Notes: generated from the letters alone by a model not told the origin. 64,000 nt of DNA from Christiangramia gaetbulicola (GCF_003054225.1 NZ_QBKQ01000003.1:1-64000), one strand, 5' to 3'. Shown: positions 41,346 through 51,186, numbered from the stretch's first letter. Numbers and translations are program-made.

Positions 41346-44195
41346 CTAAGCTTCAGCGTATTCTTCAGTTGGAGGACAGGTACACATAAGGTTTCTATCT
41401 CCAAAAGCTTCATCAACTCTTCTTACACTTGGCCAGAATTTATTGTCGTGTAAATGACTTAAAGGATACGCCGCTTTTTCTCTCGAATATAGTAATTTCC
41501 ATTCATCTGAAGTTAACATATGGATAGTATGCGGAGCATTTTTCAAAACGTTGTCAGGTTCACTTAGAGTGCATTCGTCTATTTCTTTTCTTATTGAAAT
41601 CAATGCATCACAGAAACGATCCAGCTCTGGTTTACTTTCACTTTCGGTAGGCTCTATCATCATAGTTCCGGCAACCGGGAAAGAAACGGTAGGAGCGTGG
41701 AAGCCGTAATCTATCAGCCTTTTGGCAATATCGGTAACTTCAATACCCTGTTCTTTAAACGGTCTGCAATCGATGATCATCTCGTGAGCAGCACGTCCTC
41801 TTTCTCCTGAGTATAGAGTTTTATAATGACCTTTAAGTCTCTCTTTAATATAGTTTGCATTAAGGATAGCATATTCAGTAGCTTTTTGAAGTCCGCCTGT
41901 ACCTAACATTTTTATGTATCCATAAGAAATAAGACATACCAGAGATGATCCCCAAGGTGCTGAAGAAATAGCTCCAATCGCTTTTTCTCCACCTGTTTTA
42001 ATTACCGGGTTTCCTGGTAAGAAAGGTTTAAGTTGTTCTGCTACACAAATTGGTCCAACTCCTGGTCCACCACCTCCGTGAGGGATAGCAAATGTTTTAT
42101 GAAGATTCAGGTGACAAACATCAGCGCCAATTCTACCTGGATTGGTCAATCCAACCTGGGCGTTCATGTTCGCTCCATCCATATAAACCTGTCCGCCATT
42201 TTCATGGATAATATTAGTGATCTCGCGAATTGCAGATTCAAAAACTCCGTGAGTTGAAGGATAAGTTACCATCAACGCCGCAAGATTATCCTTGTATTTT
42301 ATAGCTTTTTCTCTAAGGTCGTCAACATCGATATTTCCGTTCTCAGAAGCCTTGGTAACTACAACCTTCATTCCTGCCATTACTGCAGAAGCCGGGTTGG
42401 TACCGTGGGCTGAAGAAGGGATCAAACAGATGTTTCTATGCGAATCTCCGTTTGCTTCGTGATAAGCTCTAATAACCATTAGTCCAGCGTATTCTCCCTG
42501 TGCACCAGAATTTGGCTGAAGGGAAGTTGCCGAGAATCCTGTGATCTCCGTTAACTGATCTTCTAATTCTTTCAATACGATTTGGTAACCTTCAGCTTGC
42601 TCCACCGGAACAAACGGGTGAATATTCCCCCATTGTGGATTACTTAAAGGAAGCATTTCTGAAGCTGCGTTCAGCTTCATGGTGCAGGATCCTAAAGAGA
42701 TCATCGAATGGTTTAAGGATAGATCCTTACGTTCCAGTTTTTTAATATAACGCATCAATTCAGTTTCTGAATGATACAGGTTGAAAACCTCGTGAGTAAG
42801 GAATTCGGTCTTTCTTTCAAGATTTTCAGGAATTGCAGTTCTTGCTGGCAATTCTTCAACTTCAGATTTTTCCTTGTCTGCTAATTCAGCAAAGACAGCT
42901 ATAATAGCATTAAGATCATCTGTAGTGGTAGTTTCATTAATAGAGATACAGGCGCTTTCAGCATCTGGGTAGAAGAAATTGATCTCATTCTTCTCTGCGA
43001 TCTCTTTCAGTTTAGAGCTATCTGCCTTAACGTGAATTGTATCGAAATAAGCAGAGTTCAATTGCTCGAATCCTAGCTTTTTAAGATTGTCTTCCAGGGC
43101 AACTGCCGAAGCGTGAACCGTGTTCGCAATATATTCAAGGCCTTTTGGACCATGATATACGGCATACATTCCAGCCATAACAGCTAACAAAACCTGGGCA
43201 GTACAAATATTTGAAGTTGCCTTGTCTCTTTTTATATGTTGCTCTCTAGTTTGAAGAGCCATTCTTAGGGCGTTATTCCCGTCAAGATCTTTAGTTATCC
43301 CAATGATCCTTCCAGGAAGGTTACGCTTATATTCTTCTTTAGTTGCGAAAAATGCTGCGTGAGGTCCACCATATCCTAGTGGGATCCCAAATCTTTGGGT
43401 AGTTCCAACTACTACATCTACACCAAGTTCACCCGGAGCCTGAAGTTTTACCAGGCTAAGGATGTCTGCAGCAAAGGCAGTCTTGATATTCGCATTCTTA
43501 CAATTTTCAACAAAATCTGCGTAATCAAAGATCTGTCCGAATTTTCCTGGATACTGTACCAGCGCACCAAAGTATTCTTCTGAAAAATTAAATTTCTCAT
43601 GATCACCAACCACCATTTCAATTCCAAGGAAATTAGCTCTTGTTTCCATCAAAGAGATGGTTTGAGGTAGCACCTGTTGAGAAACAAAGAATTTATTTAC
43701 TTCAGCTTTCTTCTGCTTGCGATCACGCACGGCATATAAAAGAGCCATTGCCTCAGCAGCCGCTGTAGATTCATCCAGTAAAGAAGCGTTCGCCAATTCC
43801 ATTCCGGTAAGGTCACTTACCATGGTCTGGAAATTAAGCAGCGCTTCAAGACGTCCCTGAGCAATTTCTGCCTGATAAGGAGTATAGGCAGTATACCAAC
43901 CCGGATTTTCAAAAATATTACGCTGGATAGGTGCAGGTAAAATAGCCTGGTGGTACCCTAAACCAATATAAGTTTTGAAAACCTTGTTCTTTTCAGAAAG
44001 CTTTTTGATATGTTCTGCATATTGGTTCTCGCTCATTGCCTTTGGAAGGTTTAGCGGGCTATGCAAACGAATGTCATCTGGCAGGGTTTCGTAAATTAGT
44101 TGCTCTATAGACTCAACGCCGATAGTGTCCAGCATTTCTTGAAGATTTTCTGCTTTAGGACCTATGTGACGTAATGCGAAAGAATCTGTTCTCAT
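41346..44195 (-). CDS. gcvP: Glycine dehydrogenase (decarboxylating), P-protein
   Basis: 949 residues, the length of single-chain GcvP. It decarboxylates glycine with PLP and passes the aminomethyl group to the lipoyl H-protein of the glycine cleavage system. The N-terminal half begins FALRHIGPKAENLQEMLD; the C-terminal half contains SLGSCTMKLNAASEM and the PLP-Lys motif NLHKTFAIPHGGGGPG. The other gcv genes are not adjacent. No glycine riboswitch was recognised in the 135 bp upstream. Confidence 0.97.
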   Translation of the reverse strand: MRTDSFALRHIGPKAENLQEMLDTIGVESIEQLIYETLPDDIRLHSPLNLPKAMSENQYAEHIKKLSEKNKVFKTYIGLGYHQAILPAPIQRNIFENPGWYTAYTPYQAEIAQGRLEALLNFQTMVSDLTGMELANASLLDESTAAAEAMALLYAVRDRKQKKAEVNKFFVSQQVLPQTISLMETRANFLGIEMVVGDHEKFNFSEEYFGALVQYPGKFGQIFDYADFVENCKNANIKTAFAADILSLVKLQAPGELGVDVVVGTTQRFGIPLGYGGPHAAFFATKEEYKRNLPGRIIGITKDLDGNNALRMALQTREQHIKRDKATSNICTAQVLLAVMAGMYAVYHGPKGLEYIANTVHASAVALEDNLKKLGFEQLNSAYFDTIHVKADSSKLKEIAEKNEINFFYPDAESACISINETTTTDDLNAIIAVFAELADKEKSEVEELPARTAIPENLERKTEFLTHEVFNLYHSETELMRYIKKLERKDLSLNHSMISLGSCTMKLNAASEMLPLSNPQWGNIHPFVPVEQAEGYQIVLKELEDQLTEITGFSATSLQPNSGAQGEYAGLMVIRAYHEANGDSHRNICLIPSSAHGTNPASAVMAGMKVVVTKASENGNIDVDDLREKAIKYKDNLAALMVTYPSTHGVFESAIREITNIIHENGGQVYMDGANMNAQVGLTNPGRIGADVCHLNLHKTFAIPHGGGGPGVGPICVAEQLKPFLPGNPVIKTGGEKAIGAISSAPWGSSLVCLISYGYIKMLGTGGLQKATEYAILNANYIKERLKGHYKTLYSGERGRAAHEMIIDCRPFKEQGIEVTDIAKRLIDYGFHAPTVSFPVAGTMMIEPTESESKPELDRFCDALISIRKEIDECTLSEPDNVLKNAPHTIHMLTSDEWKLLYSREKAAYPLSHLHDNKFWPSVRRVDEAFGDRNLMCTCPPTEEYAEA

Positions 44196-44330
44196 TAGAA
44201 TAAAATAGTTGTGTTTTTCGTGCTGCGAAAATACATAATTTCAAGCTAATTTTTTGCAGTTTAATGATGTACAGTTGTTAAGATTTTAGTGCAGAATTTT
44301 TGAGTTTAAATTAATGTGTAATTTCGTAGG

Positions 44331-45170
44331 ATGAAGTATTTGAAAAATGCTTTTGAACTCTATATAAATAGCAGTATTCATGTCTCTTTGGCGGTGGTAG
44401 CTTTTACGCTCATCACTTTTTTTGAACATGATCTGGAGATTGATTATAACCTGTTATTTTTTATTTTTCTTGCTACCGTTACGGGGTATAACTTTGTAAA
44501 ATACGCCGGTATAGCAAAATTGCATCATCTAAGCCTGGCAAAAAATCTCAGGTATATCCAGATCTTTTCCCTTATTTGTTTCCTAGGTCTTATCTATTTC
44601 ACGTTCCAATTAAAGCTGTCTGTATTACTAGCTACGGCAATATTGTGTGCTTTTACAGTTTTTTATGCTATTCCGGTTTTTGGAGAAGGGAAGAATTTAC
44701 GCAGTCTGCCGGGACTTAAGATATTCATTATTGGTATCGTTTGGGCTGGGAGCACAGTGTTATTGCCTTTGATCAATGCTGAGAAAATTCTTGGCGTAGA
44801 TCTTATGGTGGATTTTATTCAGCGTCTTATGCTCGTTGTGGTGCTCACACTTCCGTTTGAAATTCGTGACCTTAATTTCGATAATGAAAGGTTGGGAACC
44901 ATTCCACAGAAACTGGGAGTTTACAAAACCAAGGTCTTTGGGTTCGTATTGATATTAATAATATTTTCAGCAGAGCTTTTACAAAATTCTTTTAAGAATA
45001 CAGCATTTTTAGCTCTGGCAATCATGCTTATTTTAAGTGGAGTCTTTTTGTGGAAAGCTGGTAAGGATCAGGGGAAATATTATTCGTCTTTCTGGGTGGA
45101 GTCCTTACCGCTATTATATGTGGGAATATACCTTTTGCTTAATTTCTTTCTTCTACCAGTTCCTTCTTGA
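44331..45170 (+). CDS. UbiA-like polytopic membrane protein (degenerate)
   Basis: 279 residues, about eight TM helices. RDLNFDNERLGTIPQKLG near 183-200 matches the second Asp-rich motif of UbiA prenyltransferases (DxxxDxxxG). The first motif (NDxxDxxxD) is replaced by YNFVKYAG, so classical prenyl transfer may be lost or altered. It may be a UbiA-fold protein of different function. Its last 32 bp overlap the end of the convergent Zn-finger gene. Confidence 0.8.
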   Translation: MKYLKNAFELYINSSIHVSLAVVAFTLITFFEHDLEIDYNLLFFIFLATVTGYNFVKYAGIAKLHHLSLAKNLRYIQIFSLICFLGLIYFTFQLKLSVLLATAILCAFTVFYAIPVFGEGKNLRSLPGLKIFIIGIVWAGSTVLLPLINAEKILGVDLMVDFIQRLMLVVVLTLPFEIRDLNFDNERLGTIPQKLGVYKTKVFGFVLILIIFSAELLQNSFKNTAFLALAIMLILSGVFLWKAGKDQGKYYSSFWVESLPLLYVGIYLLLNFFLLPVPS

Positions 45171-45405
45171 TCTCTTTGCGCCATTGCTCTTTATTTTCAT
45201 CGGGGCAGGTTTGGATCTTTGATTTTTCTATTAAACTGGTGAGTTTGGAATTTTTAGAGGAGAAGCTTCGGCAGGTTTTGCAGAAAGTTAAGTGAAACAT
45301 CAATCTTACCTTATCAAAAAATTTCGCTTCCTTGTATTGTGACTTATTACAGCACTCAGCGGCTTCGGAACAGTCGATAAAAAAAAACTTGCTTTTATTA
45401 CTCAT
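45139..45405 (-). CDS. Small Cys/His protein, putative zinc-binding anti-sigma factor
   Basis: 88 residues from MSNKSKFFF; a longer frame would overlap the sigma gene. It contains H38-x3-C42-x2-C45 (FHLTFCKTC), the core of zinc-binding anti-sigma (ZAS) domains, plus Cys at 12, 18 and 19. No TM segment, so cytoplasmic. It begins two bases after the ECF sigma gene, the usual place for a cognate anti-sigma. Function is inferred from motif and position; such small proteins are often left as hypothetical. The 3' end overlaps the UbiA-like gene. Confidence 0.75.
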   Translation of the reverse strand: MSNKSKFFFIDCSEAAECCNKSQYKEAKFFDKVRLMFHLTFCKTCRSFSSKNSKLTSLIEKSKIQTCPDENKEQWRKEIKKELVEERN

Positions 45406-45407
45406 AA

Positions 45408-45959
45408 TTAGAACCAATTTTTTTCTAAACAGGCTGCCAAAGCGGTTCTGGCCCTGTGTATTATAACCCAAAGGTTAGACGGCGTGATATTAAATTCATT
45501 ACAGATAGCTTCAGTATCTGCGCCATCAATTGTTTTTCTTTTAAATATTTCAGCGTGCTTTTCATTGATACTGTCCAGGCATTCCAGGATGGCAAGACCC
45601 AGTTCAGTATTCTCCATTTCATCCTCGGCAGTTTTGTCAAATTGGTCTGCTACCTGTTCCTCCAGCCATTCTCCTTCATTGTAATCGTCAGAATAATTGA
45701 TCTTAACTTCTGCCTGGCCTTTTCGCGAATTGATTTTGCGATAGTAATCTATGATTTTTCTTTTTAAAATCGAAATTAACCAGGTTCTTTCGCTGGCTTC
45801 ACCTTTAAAATATTTGGCAGATTTAAGTGCGGCTAAAAAAGTTTCTGAAATGAGATCATTCGCTACCTCACGATCGTTCACGCGAACAATCGTGTAATTA
45901 AAAAGGTAATCTGAATATCTATCGACCCATTTGTTAGGGTCGAGGGTGTTAGCAGGCAT
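45408..45959 (-). CDS. ECF-type RNA polymerase sigma factor
   Basis: 183 residues. Sigma region 2 (about 14-80: LFNYTIVRVNDREVANDLISETFLAAL...TWLISILKRKIIDYYRK) and region 4 (about 125-178: ILECLDSINEKHAEIFKRKTIDGADTEAICNEFNITPSNLWVIIHRARTAL) flank an acidic linker; no regions 1 or 3, so an extracytoplasmic-function sigma. The downstream gene may be its redox- or metal-sensing anti-sigma. Regulon unknown. Confidence 0.93.
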   Translation of the reverse strand: MPANTLDPNKWVDRYSDYLFNYTIVRVNDREVANDLISETFLAALKSAKYFKGEASERTWLISILKRKIIDYYRKINSRKGQAEVKINYSDDYNEGEWLEEQVADQFDKTAEDEMENTELGLAILECLDSINEKHAEIFKRKTIDGADTEAICNEFNITPSNLWVIIHRARTALAACLEKNWF

Positions 45960-46055
45960 TATTTAAATTTCATCGGTTCTAATCAAAAATAGCAAAAGAA
46001 AGATTAGCAATCGTAGTGTTAAGATAAGAATTCTCTATTAGCCAAGCGTCTTCCG

Positions 46056-48086
46056 TTATTTTGAGATCAGTCCGGCTCTTCTTAAAAGAGCATCTGGTTT
46101 AGGTTCCTTTCCACGGAATCTTTTATACAGCTCCATAGGATGTTCGGTTCCACCTTTAGATAAAATATTCTCTCTGAACTTATCTGCAATATCCTTGCTG
46201 AAGATGCCATGCTCGGTAAAATATTCGAAGGTGTCTGCGTCCAGCACTTCTGCCCATTTGTAGGAGTAGTAACCTGCGGAATAACCTCCCTGGAAAATAT
46301 GAGAAAAAGCTGTACTCATACAATTAGATTCAACGTCAGGGTATAATTTGGTAGGCTCAAATGCTTCTACCTCATGTTCTTTAACGTTAGTGACCCCTGA
46401 AGGATCTATAGCATGCCAGCTAAGATCCAGCATTCCAAAACTAAGTTGCCTTAACGTGGCCATCCCTTCAAGGAAATTAGCAGACTCTTTTATTTTAGTA
46501 ATATATTCCTGTGGAATAGCTTCTCCAGTTTTATAATGTTTTGCGAAAAGCTGTAAAGCCTCTTTCTCATAACACCAGTTTTCCAGAACCTGACTAGGTA
46601 ACTCAACAAAATCCCAGTAGACATTCGCTCCAGATAGACTTGGATAGGTCGTGTTTGCTAACATCCCGTGTAGAGCATGACCAAATTCATGAAATAGAGT
46701 AGTAACCTCGTTAAAAGTTAGTAAAGAAGGCTCTTTTGGGGTTGGTTTAGTGAAATTGCAAACAATAGAAATATGAGGTCGTTCGTTTTTATCATTCTGA
46801 ACGTACTGTTGTTTATAGATGGTCATCCAGGCACCATCCCTTTTTCCTGGTCTAGGGTGAAAATCTGCATAGAATAAGGCGACATCTTCTCCTGTTTCGT
46901 TGGTAACCGCGAAGGTTTTTACATCTGGATGATATTTATCGATATTACTTACTTCTTTAAAATTTAAACCATAAAGCTTTTCAGCAACAGTAAAAACCCC
47001 ATCGATCACATTTTCTAATTTGAAATATGGTTTAAGTTTTTCGTCATCAAGGTCAAAACGTTTTTGTTTTAGTTTTTCCCCATAGAAGGCCGAATCCCAC
47101 TTTTGCAACTGATCAATTCCATCAAGGTCTTTTGCGAAATCTTCCAGTTCCTGAAATTCTTTTTTTGATGCCGGTTTTGCTTTCTCCAGCATTTCGTTCA
47201 AAAACGATTCAACTTTTTCTGGCGTTTCAGCCATTCGCTCTTCCAGAATAAAATGCGCATGAGATTTGAAGCCTAGTAATTTTGCTCTTTGATATCTAAG
47301 TTTAGCGATCTGTAGAACATTTTCCTGATTGTCCAGTTCATCATTATGGAATCCCCGAGATCCAAAAGCAAGCGCCAGTTCTTTTCTTAACTCGCGATCC
47401 TCGGCATATTTCATAAAAGGGATATAGCTTGGGTATTCAAGGGTGAAAATCCAGCCTTCCTTTTCTTTAGACTCAGCAACAGATCTGGCTTCTTCCTTAA
47501 AACTTTCCGGTAGGCCGCCTAATCTGGATTCATCGGTAACCTGAAGTTCATATCGGTTGGTTTCGGCAAGCACGTTTTCACCAAACTGCAGTTTCAATTT
47601 AGCGAGCTTTTTATCTATTTCTCTTAATTCAGCTTGTTTTTCTTCAGCCAGGTTAGCTCCGTTACGCGTAAAGGCTTTATATTTTTTCTCCAGCAGGGTT
47701 TCCTGTTCTTTATTAAGCTGAAGAGAGTCCTTGCTTTCGAATACCGATTTTATCTTTTGAAAAAGCTCTTTATTAAGAATAACATCATTTTTAAATTCAG
47801 ATAAGACCGGAGAAACTTCCTGTGCGATCTTCTGAATTTCTTCATTTGTTTCAGCTGAATTAATATTGAAAAAAATGCTGGTTACCCTATCGAGTTTCTT
47901 TCCTGAAAATTCCAGGGCCTCTATCGTATTTTTAAATGTGGGAGTAGCTTCAGATTTTACAATCTCATCTATTTCTTCCTTCGCCAGCTCAACAGCTTTT
48001 AAAATAGCCGGTTTGTAATCCTCTGTCTTGATTTTAGAGAATGGAGCATATTCAAAATCTGTAAGTAAAATATTCTGAGAACTCAT
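46056..48086 (-). CDS. M3 family oligopeptidase (Dcp/thimet type)
   Basis: 676 residues. The Zn motif FHEFGHALHG (HExxH with a downstream Glu in ELPSQVLENW) defines M3 metallopeptidases, large mostly helical enzymes that cleave short peptides. No signal peptide was seen, so probably cytoplasmic. Length and the closing MELYKRFRGKEPKPDALLRRAGL fit peptidyl-dipeptidase Dcp or oligopeptidase A; which of the two cannot be decided. Monocistronic by spacing. Confidence 0.95.
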   Translation of the reverse strand: MSSQNILLTDFEYAPFSKIKTEDYKPAILKAVELAKEEIDEIVKSEATPTFKNTIEALEFSGKKLDRVTSIFFNINSAETNEEIQKIAQEVSPVLSEFKNDVILNKELFQKIKSVFESKDSLQLNKEQETLLEKKYKAFTRNGANLAEEKQAELREIDKKLAKLKLQFGENVLAETNRYELQVTDESRLGGLPESFKEEARSVAESKEKEGWIFTLEYPSYIPFMKYAEDRELRKELALAFGSRGFHNDELDNQENVLQIAKLRYQRAKLLGFKSHAHFILEERMAETPEKVESFLNEMLEKAKPASKKEFQELEDFAKDLDGIDQLQKWDSAFYGEKLKQKRFDLDDEKLKPYFKLENVIDGVFTVAEKLYGLNFKEVSNIDKYHPDVKTFAVTNETGEDVALFYADFHPRPGKRDGAWMTIYKQQYVQNDKNERPHISIVCNFTKPTPKEPSLLTFNEVTTLFHEFGHALHGMLANTTYPSLSGANVYWDFVELPSQVLENWCYEKEALQLFAKHYKTGEAIPQEYITKIKESANFLEGMATLRQLSFGMLDLSWHAIDPSGVTNVKEHEVEAFEPTKLYPDVESNCMSTAFSHIFQGGYSAGYYSYKWAEVLDADTFEYFTEHGIFSKDIADKFRENILSKGGTEHPMELYKRFRGKEPKPDALLRRAGLISK

Positions 48087-48270
48087 ATGTGGTATGTGTT
48101 TTAACGCTATTAATAAAATTAATTAACGCAAATGATGATTTTTAAGAAATTTTTAATACTTTGGTCTTTCAAATGAGATTGAACTCATAAAGACTTAGTA
48201 GTTTACAAAGTTCTGGTTTTATATTTAGAATGGTTAATAAATAATAAGTACAGATTACAGTTTACTACTT

Positions 48271-48294
48271 GAAAGGCCGCAATTGCGGCCTTTC
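48271..48294. terminator. Hairpin downstream of purE
   Basis: Perfect palindrome GAAAGGCCGC-AATT-GCGGCCTTTC directly abutting the purE stop. The T-run is better on the plus strand than on the minus strand, so termination of purE may rely on the stem itself. Confidence 0.7.
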
Positions 48295-48780
48295 TTATTT
48301 TTTGAGCGATTTTGCTCCTTCAATAACTTTCTGTTTCAAACCTTCTTTATAAACCAGGATCTTATCCAGTACACATTTATCGGAAACGCCTATAATCTGT
48401 GCAGCCAGGATTCCGGCATTTTTTGCGCCATCAAGGGCAACCGTAGCGACGGGAACTCCTCCTGGCATTTGAAGAATGGAGAGTACCGAATCCCATCCAT
48501 CTATGGAGTTTCTGGATTTAACGGGTACTCCAATCACTGGTAATGGAGACATGGAAGCTACCATTCCAGGTAAGTGTGCTGCACCGCCGGCTCCGGCAAT
48601 AATTACCTTAATATCTTTTTCATGGGCTGTTTTGCTGAATTCAAAAAGCTTATCAGGAGTCCTGTGAGCTGAAACTATATCAACTTCTACTTCTATATCA
48701 AAGCCTTTTAAAATATCTATAGCTTCCTGCATTACGGGCATATCGCTGGTGCTACCCATTATAACTGCTACTTTTCCCAT
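48295..48780 (-). CDS. purE: N5-carboxyaminoimidazole ribonucleotide mutase
   Basis: 161 residues. PurE class I converts N5-CAIR to CAIR in purine synthesis. The N-terminal MGSTSDMPVM, SAHRTPDKL, AGGAAHLPGMVAS and SILQMPGGVPVATVA motifs are all present. It starts three bases after the purK stop, so the two form an operon, with PurK supplying N5-CAIR. Confidence 0.97.
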   Translation of the reverse strand: MGKVAVIMGSTSDMPVMQEAIDILKGFDIEVEVDIVSAHRTPDKLFEFSKTAHEKDIKVIIAGAGGAAHLPGMVASMSPLPVIGVPVKSRNSIDGWDSVLSILQMPGGVPVATVALDGAKNAGILAAQIIGVSDKCVLDKILVYKEGLKQKVIEGAKSLKK

Positions 48781-48783
48781 GTT

Positions 48784-49944
48784 TTATTTTTTACTTATCA
48801 CTTTTATACTATTCTTTACCTTTTCAGCTACTTTACGTGCCTTGGCCAGGTCTTTATCTACGATGGTCACGTGTCCCATTTTCCTGAATGGTCTCGTGAT
48901 CTTTTTCCCGTAGATATGAGGAGTTACCCCATCGAGCTTCATGATCTCTTCAATATTCTCGTATACGACTTCACCTTCATGATTTTCATCGCCAACCAAA
49001 TTTACCATTATTCCGCCAACTTTACTGTCGGTATTTCCCAGGGGCAGATCAAGTATTGCTCTTATTTGTTGCTCGAACTGGTTAGTGTAAGAGGCTTCAA
49101 TACTATAGTGCCCGCTATTGTGCGGTCTTGGGGCAACCTCGTTGATGAGGATCTCATCATCTTTGGTCTGGAACATCTCCACAGCCAGTAAACCTACATG
49201 CTCAAATGCTTCGGAAACTCTTTCTGCTGTTTTTCTGGCTTTCTCTGCTACCTTTTCATCGATCCTGGCCGGACAGATCACATATTCTACCTGGTTTGCG
49301 GTTGGATGGAATTCCATTTCCACAACCGGATACGTGCGTACTTCTCCAGATGGATTTCTGGCAACGATCACGGCTAGTTCATTTTTAAAGGGAACTAAAT
49401 TTTCAGCAATACATTCTCCATCAGATAAACCATCAAGATCGGCAGTTTTCTTAATTACTGAAACCCCTTTACCGTCATAGCCGCCCGTAGCACTTTTCCA
49501 GACGAAAGGAATTTTTACAGTTTCCTTTTCAACGGCAGATCTTAATTCCTTCAGATCTGAAAAAACTTTAAAATCGGCAGTAGGAATATTATTGTTTTTA
49601 TAGAACTGTTTTTGAACAGCTTTATTCTGGATTTTTTCCAATGTATCTGCAGAAGGATAGGTTTTGATACCTTCAGATTCCAGCTGTTTTAAAGCTTCGA
49701 TATTCACACCTTCTATTTCGAAAGTGACCACATCTGCTTTTCTGCCGAAATTGAGCACGGTTTCATAATCCATAAGATCACCCTGTTCAAAATAATTGCA
49801 GGAGATCTTACAAGGAGCTTCCTCGCTTGGATCAAGAACCAATGTCTGGATGTCGTACTTTCTTGTCTCGTACAACATCATTTTACCTAATTGACCACCA
49901 CCCAGAATGGCTAGTTTAAAGTCTGAAGAAAAATAATTTACCAT
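48784..49944 (-). CDS. purK: 5-(carboxyamino)imidazole ribonucleotide synthase
   Basis: 386 residues, ATP-grasp enzyme making N5-CAIR from AIR, bicarbonate and ATP. N-terminal LAILGGGQLGKMM, the ATP-grasp region PFVWKSATGGYDGKGV, and EVAPRPHNSGHYSIEA are typical of PurK. First gene of purK-purE, divergent from the hpt-adk gene with about 120 bp between starts. Confidence 0.97.
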   Translation of the reverse strand: MVNYFSSDFKLAILGGGQLGKMMLYETRKYDIQTLVLDPSEEAPCKISCNYFEQGDLMDYETVLNFGRKADVVTFEIEGVNIEALKQLESEGIKTYPSADTLEKIQNKAVQKQFYKNNNIPTADFKVFSDLKELRSAVEKETVKIPFVWKSATGGYDGKGVSVIKKTADLDGLSDGECIAENLVPFKNELAVIVARNPSGEVRTYPVVEMEFHPTANQVEYVICPARIDEKVAEKARKTAERVSEAFEHVGLLAVEMFQTKDDEILINEVAPRPHNSGHYSIEASYTNQFEQQIRAILDLPLGNTDSKVGGIMVNLVGDENHEGEVVYENIEEIMKLDGVTPHIYGKKITRPFRKMGHVTIVDKDLAKARKVAEKVKNSIKVISKK

Positions 49945-50017
49945 AAATTTATTCGGCTTTCCGCAAAAATAACCTATTCGAAATTTCTGCCATACATATT
50001 CGGTAAGAAATCGGGCT

Positions 50018-50046
50018 GTTGAGCTTATGTAGATTCCTTATCTTTG
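50018..50046 (+). promoter_or_regulatory. Promoter candidate of hpt-adk
   Basis: GTTG (50018-50021), 17 bases, TATCTTTG (50039-50046), ending 20 bases before the proposed TTG start. Confidence 0.5.
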
Positions 50047-50066
50047 CCACTTAAAATTTGACCATT

Positions 50067-51179
50067 TTGATAAAACTACATGATCTTGAATTCGAACCTT
50101 TTATTTCTGAAGGGGAGATCACCAAGGCAATAGACAGGATTTCAGAAGAATTGAACGCCGATTATGACGGGAAAATACCGGTATTTATTGGGGTTCTTAA
50201 TGGGTCTTTTATGTTCGCTTCAGAAGTCATTAAAAGATTCAGAAGTGATTGTGAAGTGAGTTTTGTGAAAATGGGATCTTATGAAGGGACTGAAACTACT
50301 GGGAATGTAAGAACGCTGGTAGGATTAAATCAGGAGCTTAAAGGTCGCGAGGTAGTGCTGCTGGAAGATATTGTGGATACCGGTAATACGCTGGTGGAGA
50401 TCGATGAGATATTGAAGAAAGCTGAGGTTGCCAGTTATAAGGTGGCGACTTTGTTTTTCAAGCCTGCGGCTTACAAAAAGAATGTTCCCGTGCAGATAAA
50501 GGGAATCGAAATACCAGATAAATTTATCGTTGGATTTGGGCTCGATTACGACGGATTGGGTAGAAATCTAACACAAGTATATAAACGCAAAGAAAATAAA
50601 ATGACAAATCTAGTATTGTTTGGCCCTCCGGGTGCAGGCAAAGGAACTCAGGCAACAATTCTAAAAGATAAATATCAACTTGTTCATATTTCTACCGGGG
50701 ATGTATTCAGGTTTAATATTAAAAATCAAACCGAATTGGGCTTAAGTGCAAAGTCTTATATAGATAAAGGTCAGTTGGTGCCAGATGAGGTTACTATTAA
50801 TATGCTGAATGCCGAAGTTGAAAAGAATGAAGGTGCAAACGGTTTCATTTTCGACGGTTTTCCAAGAACCGAGGCGCAGGCTGAAGCTTTAAGCAAATAT
50901 CTTGAATCTAAAGGCACTGAGGTTCATGCGATGATCGCACTTGAAGTTGAAGATGAGATCCTTGTGGAACGTTTACTGGAAAGAGGTAAAACTTCGGGTA
51001 GACCAGACGATGCAGATGAGGCGGTTATTAGAAACCGTATAAAAGTATATTACAATGAAACTGCCATCCTGAAGAACTATTACCAGAAACAGGATAAGTA
51101 TTACGGAGTAAATGGAGTGGGCAGTATCGAGGAGATTACCGAGCGCTTAAGCAAAGTAATCGACGAACTAATGAAATAA
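50067..51179 (+). CDS. hpt-adk: Hypoxanthine phosphoribosyltransferase - adenylate kinase fusion
   Basis: A single open frame of 370 codons with two complete enzymes. Residues about 1-177 form an HPRT ([12 protein letters not shown], the PRPP motif [25 protein letters not shown]), which salvages hypoxanthine/guanine. Residues about 178-370 form an adenylate kinase (P-loop [36 protein letters not shown]). It has the short-lid form, without the Zn-finger lid. No stop lies between them, and an ATG at 50601 (MTNLVLF) could start a separate Adk. No ATG exists at the 5' end; TTG at 50067 gives the MIKLHD start seen in relatives, and TTG at 50058 is the alternative, limited by an in-frame stop at 50052. 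Confidence 0.92.
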   Translation: MIKLHDLEFEPFISEGEITKAIDRISEELNADYDGKIPVFIGVLNGSFMFASEVIKRFRSDCEVSFVKMGSYEGTETTGNVRTLVGLNQELKGREVVLLEDIVDTGNTLVEIDEILKKAEVASYKVATLFFKPAAYKKNVPVQIKGIEIPDKFIVGFGLDYDGLGRNLTQVYKRKENKMTNLVLFGPPGAGKGTQATILKDKYQLVHISTGDVFRFNIKNQTELGLSAKSYIDKGQLVPDEVTINMLNAEVEKNEGANGFIFDGFPRTEAQAEALSKYLESKGTEVHAMIALEVEDEILVERLLERGKTSGRPDDADEAVIRNRIKVYYNETAILKNYYQKQDKYYGVNGVGSIEEITERLSKVIDELMK

Positions 51180-51186
51180 TAAGAAA

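Noticed and set aside
44196-44330. Glycine riboswitch upstream of gcvP
   Set aside because: Only about 135 AT-rich bases lie between gcvP and the divergent gene; no aptamer-like paired structure was recognised.
48283-49480. Plus-strand ORFs over purE and purK
   Set aside because: Shadow frames of well-conserved purine genes on the other strand.
50058-50066. Start of hpt-adk at the upstream TTG (50058)
   Set aside because: Not excluded, but relatives begin M-I-x-L-H-D, which matches the TTG at 50067; the in-frame stop at 50052 rules out anything further upstream.
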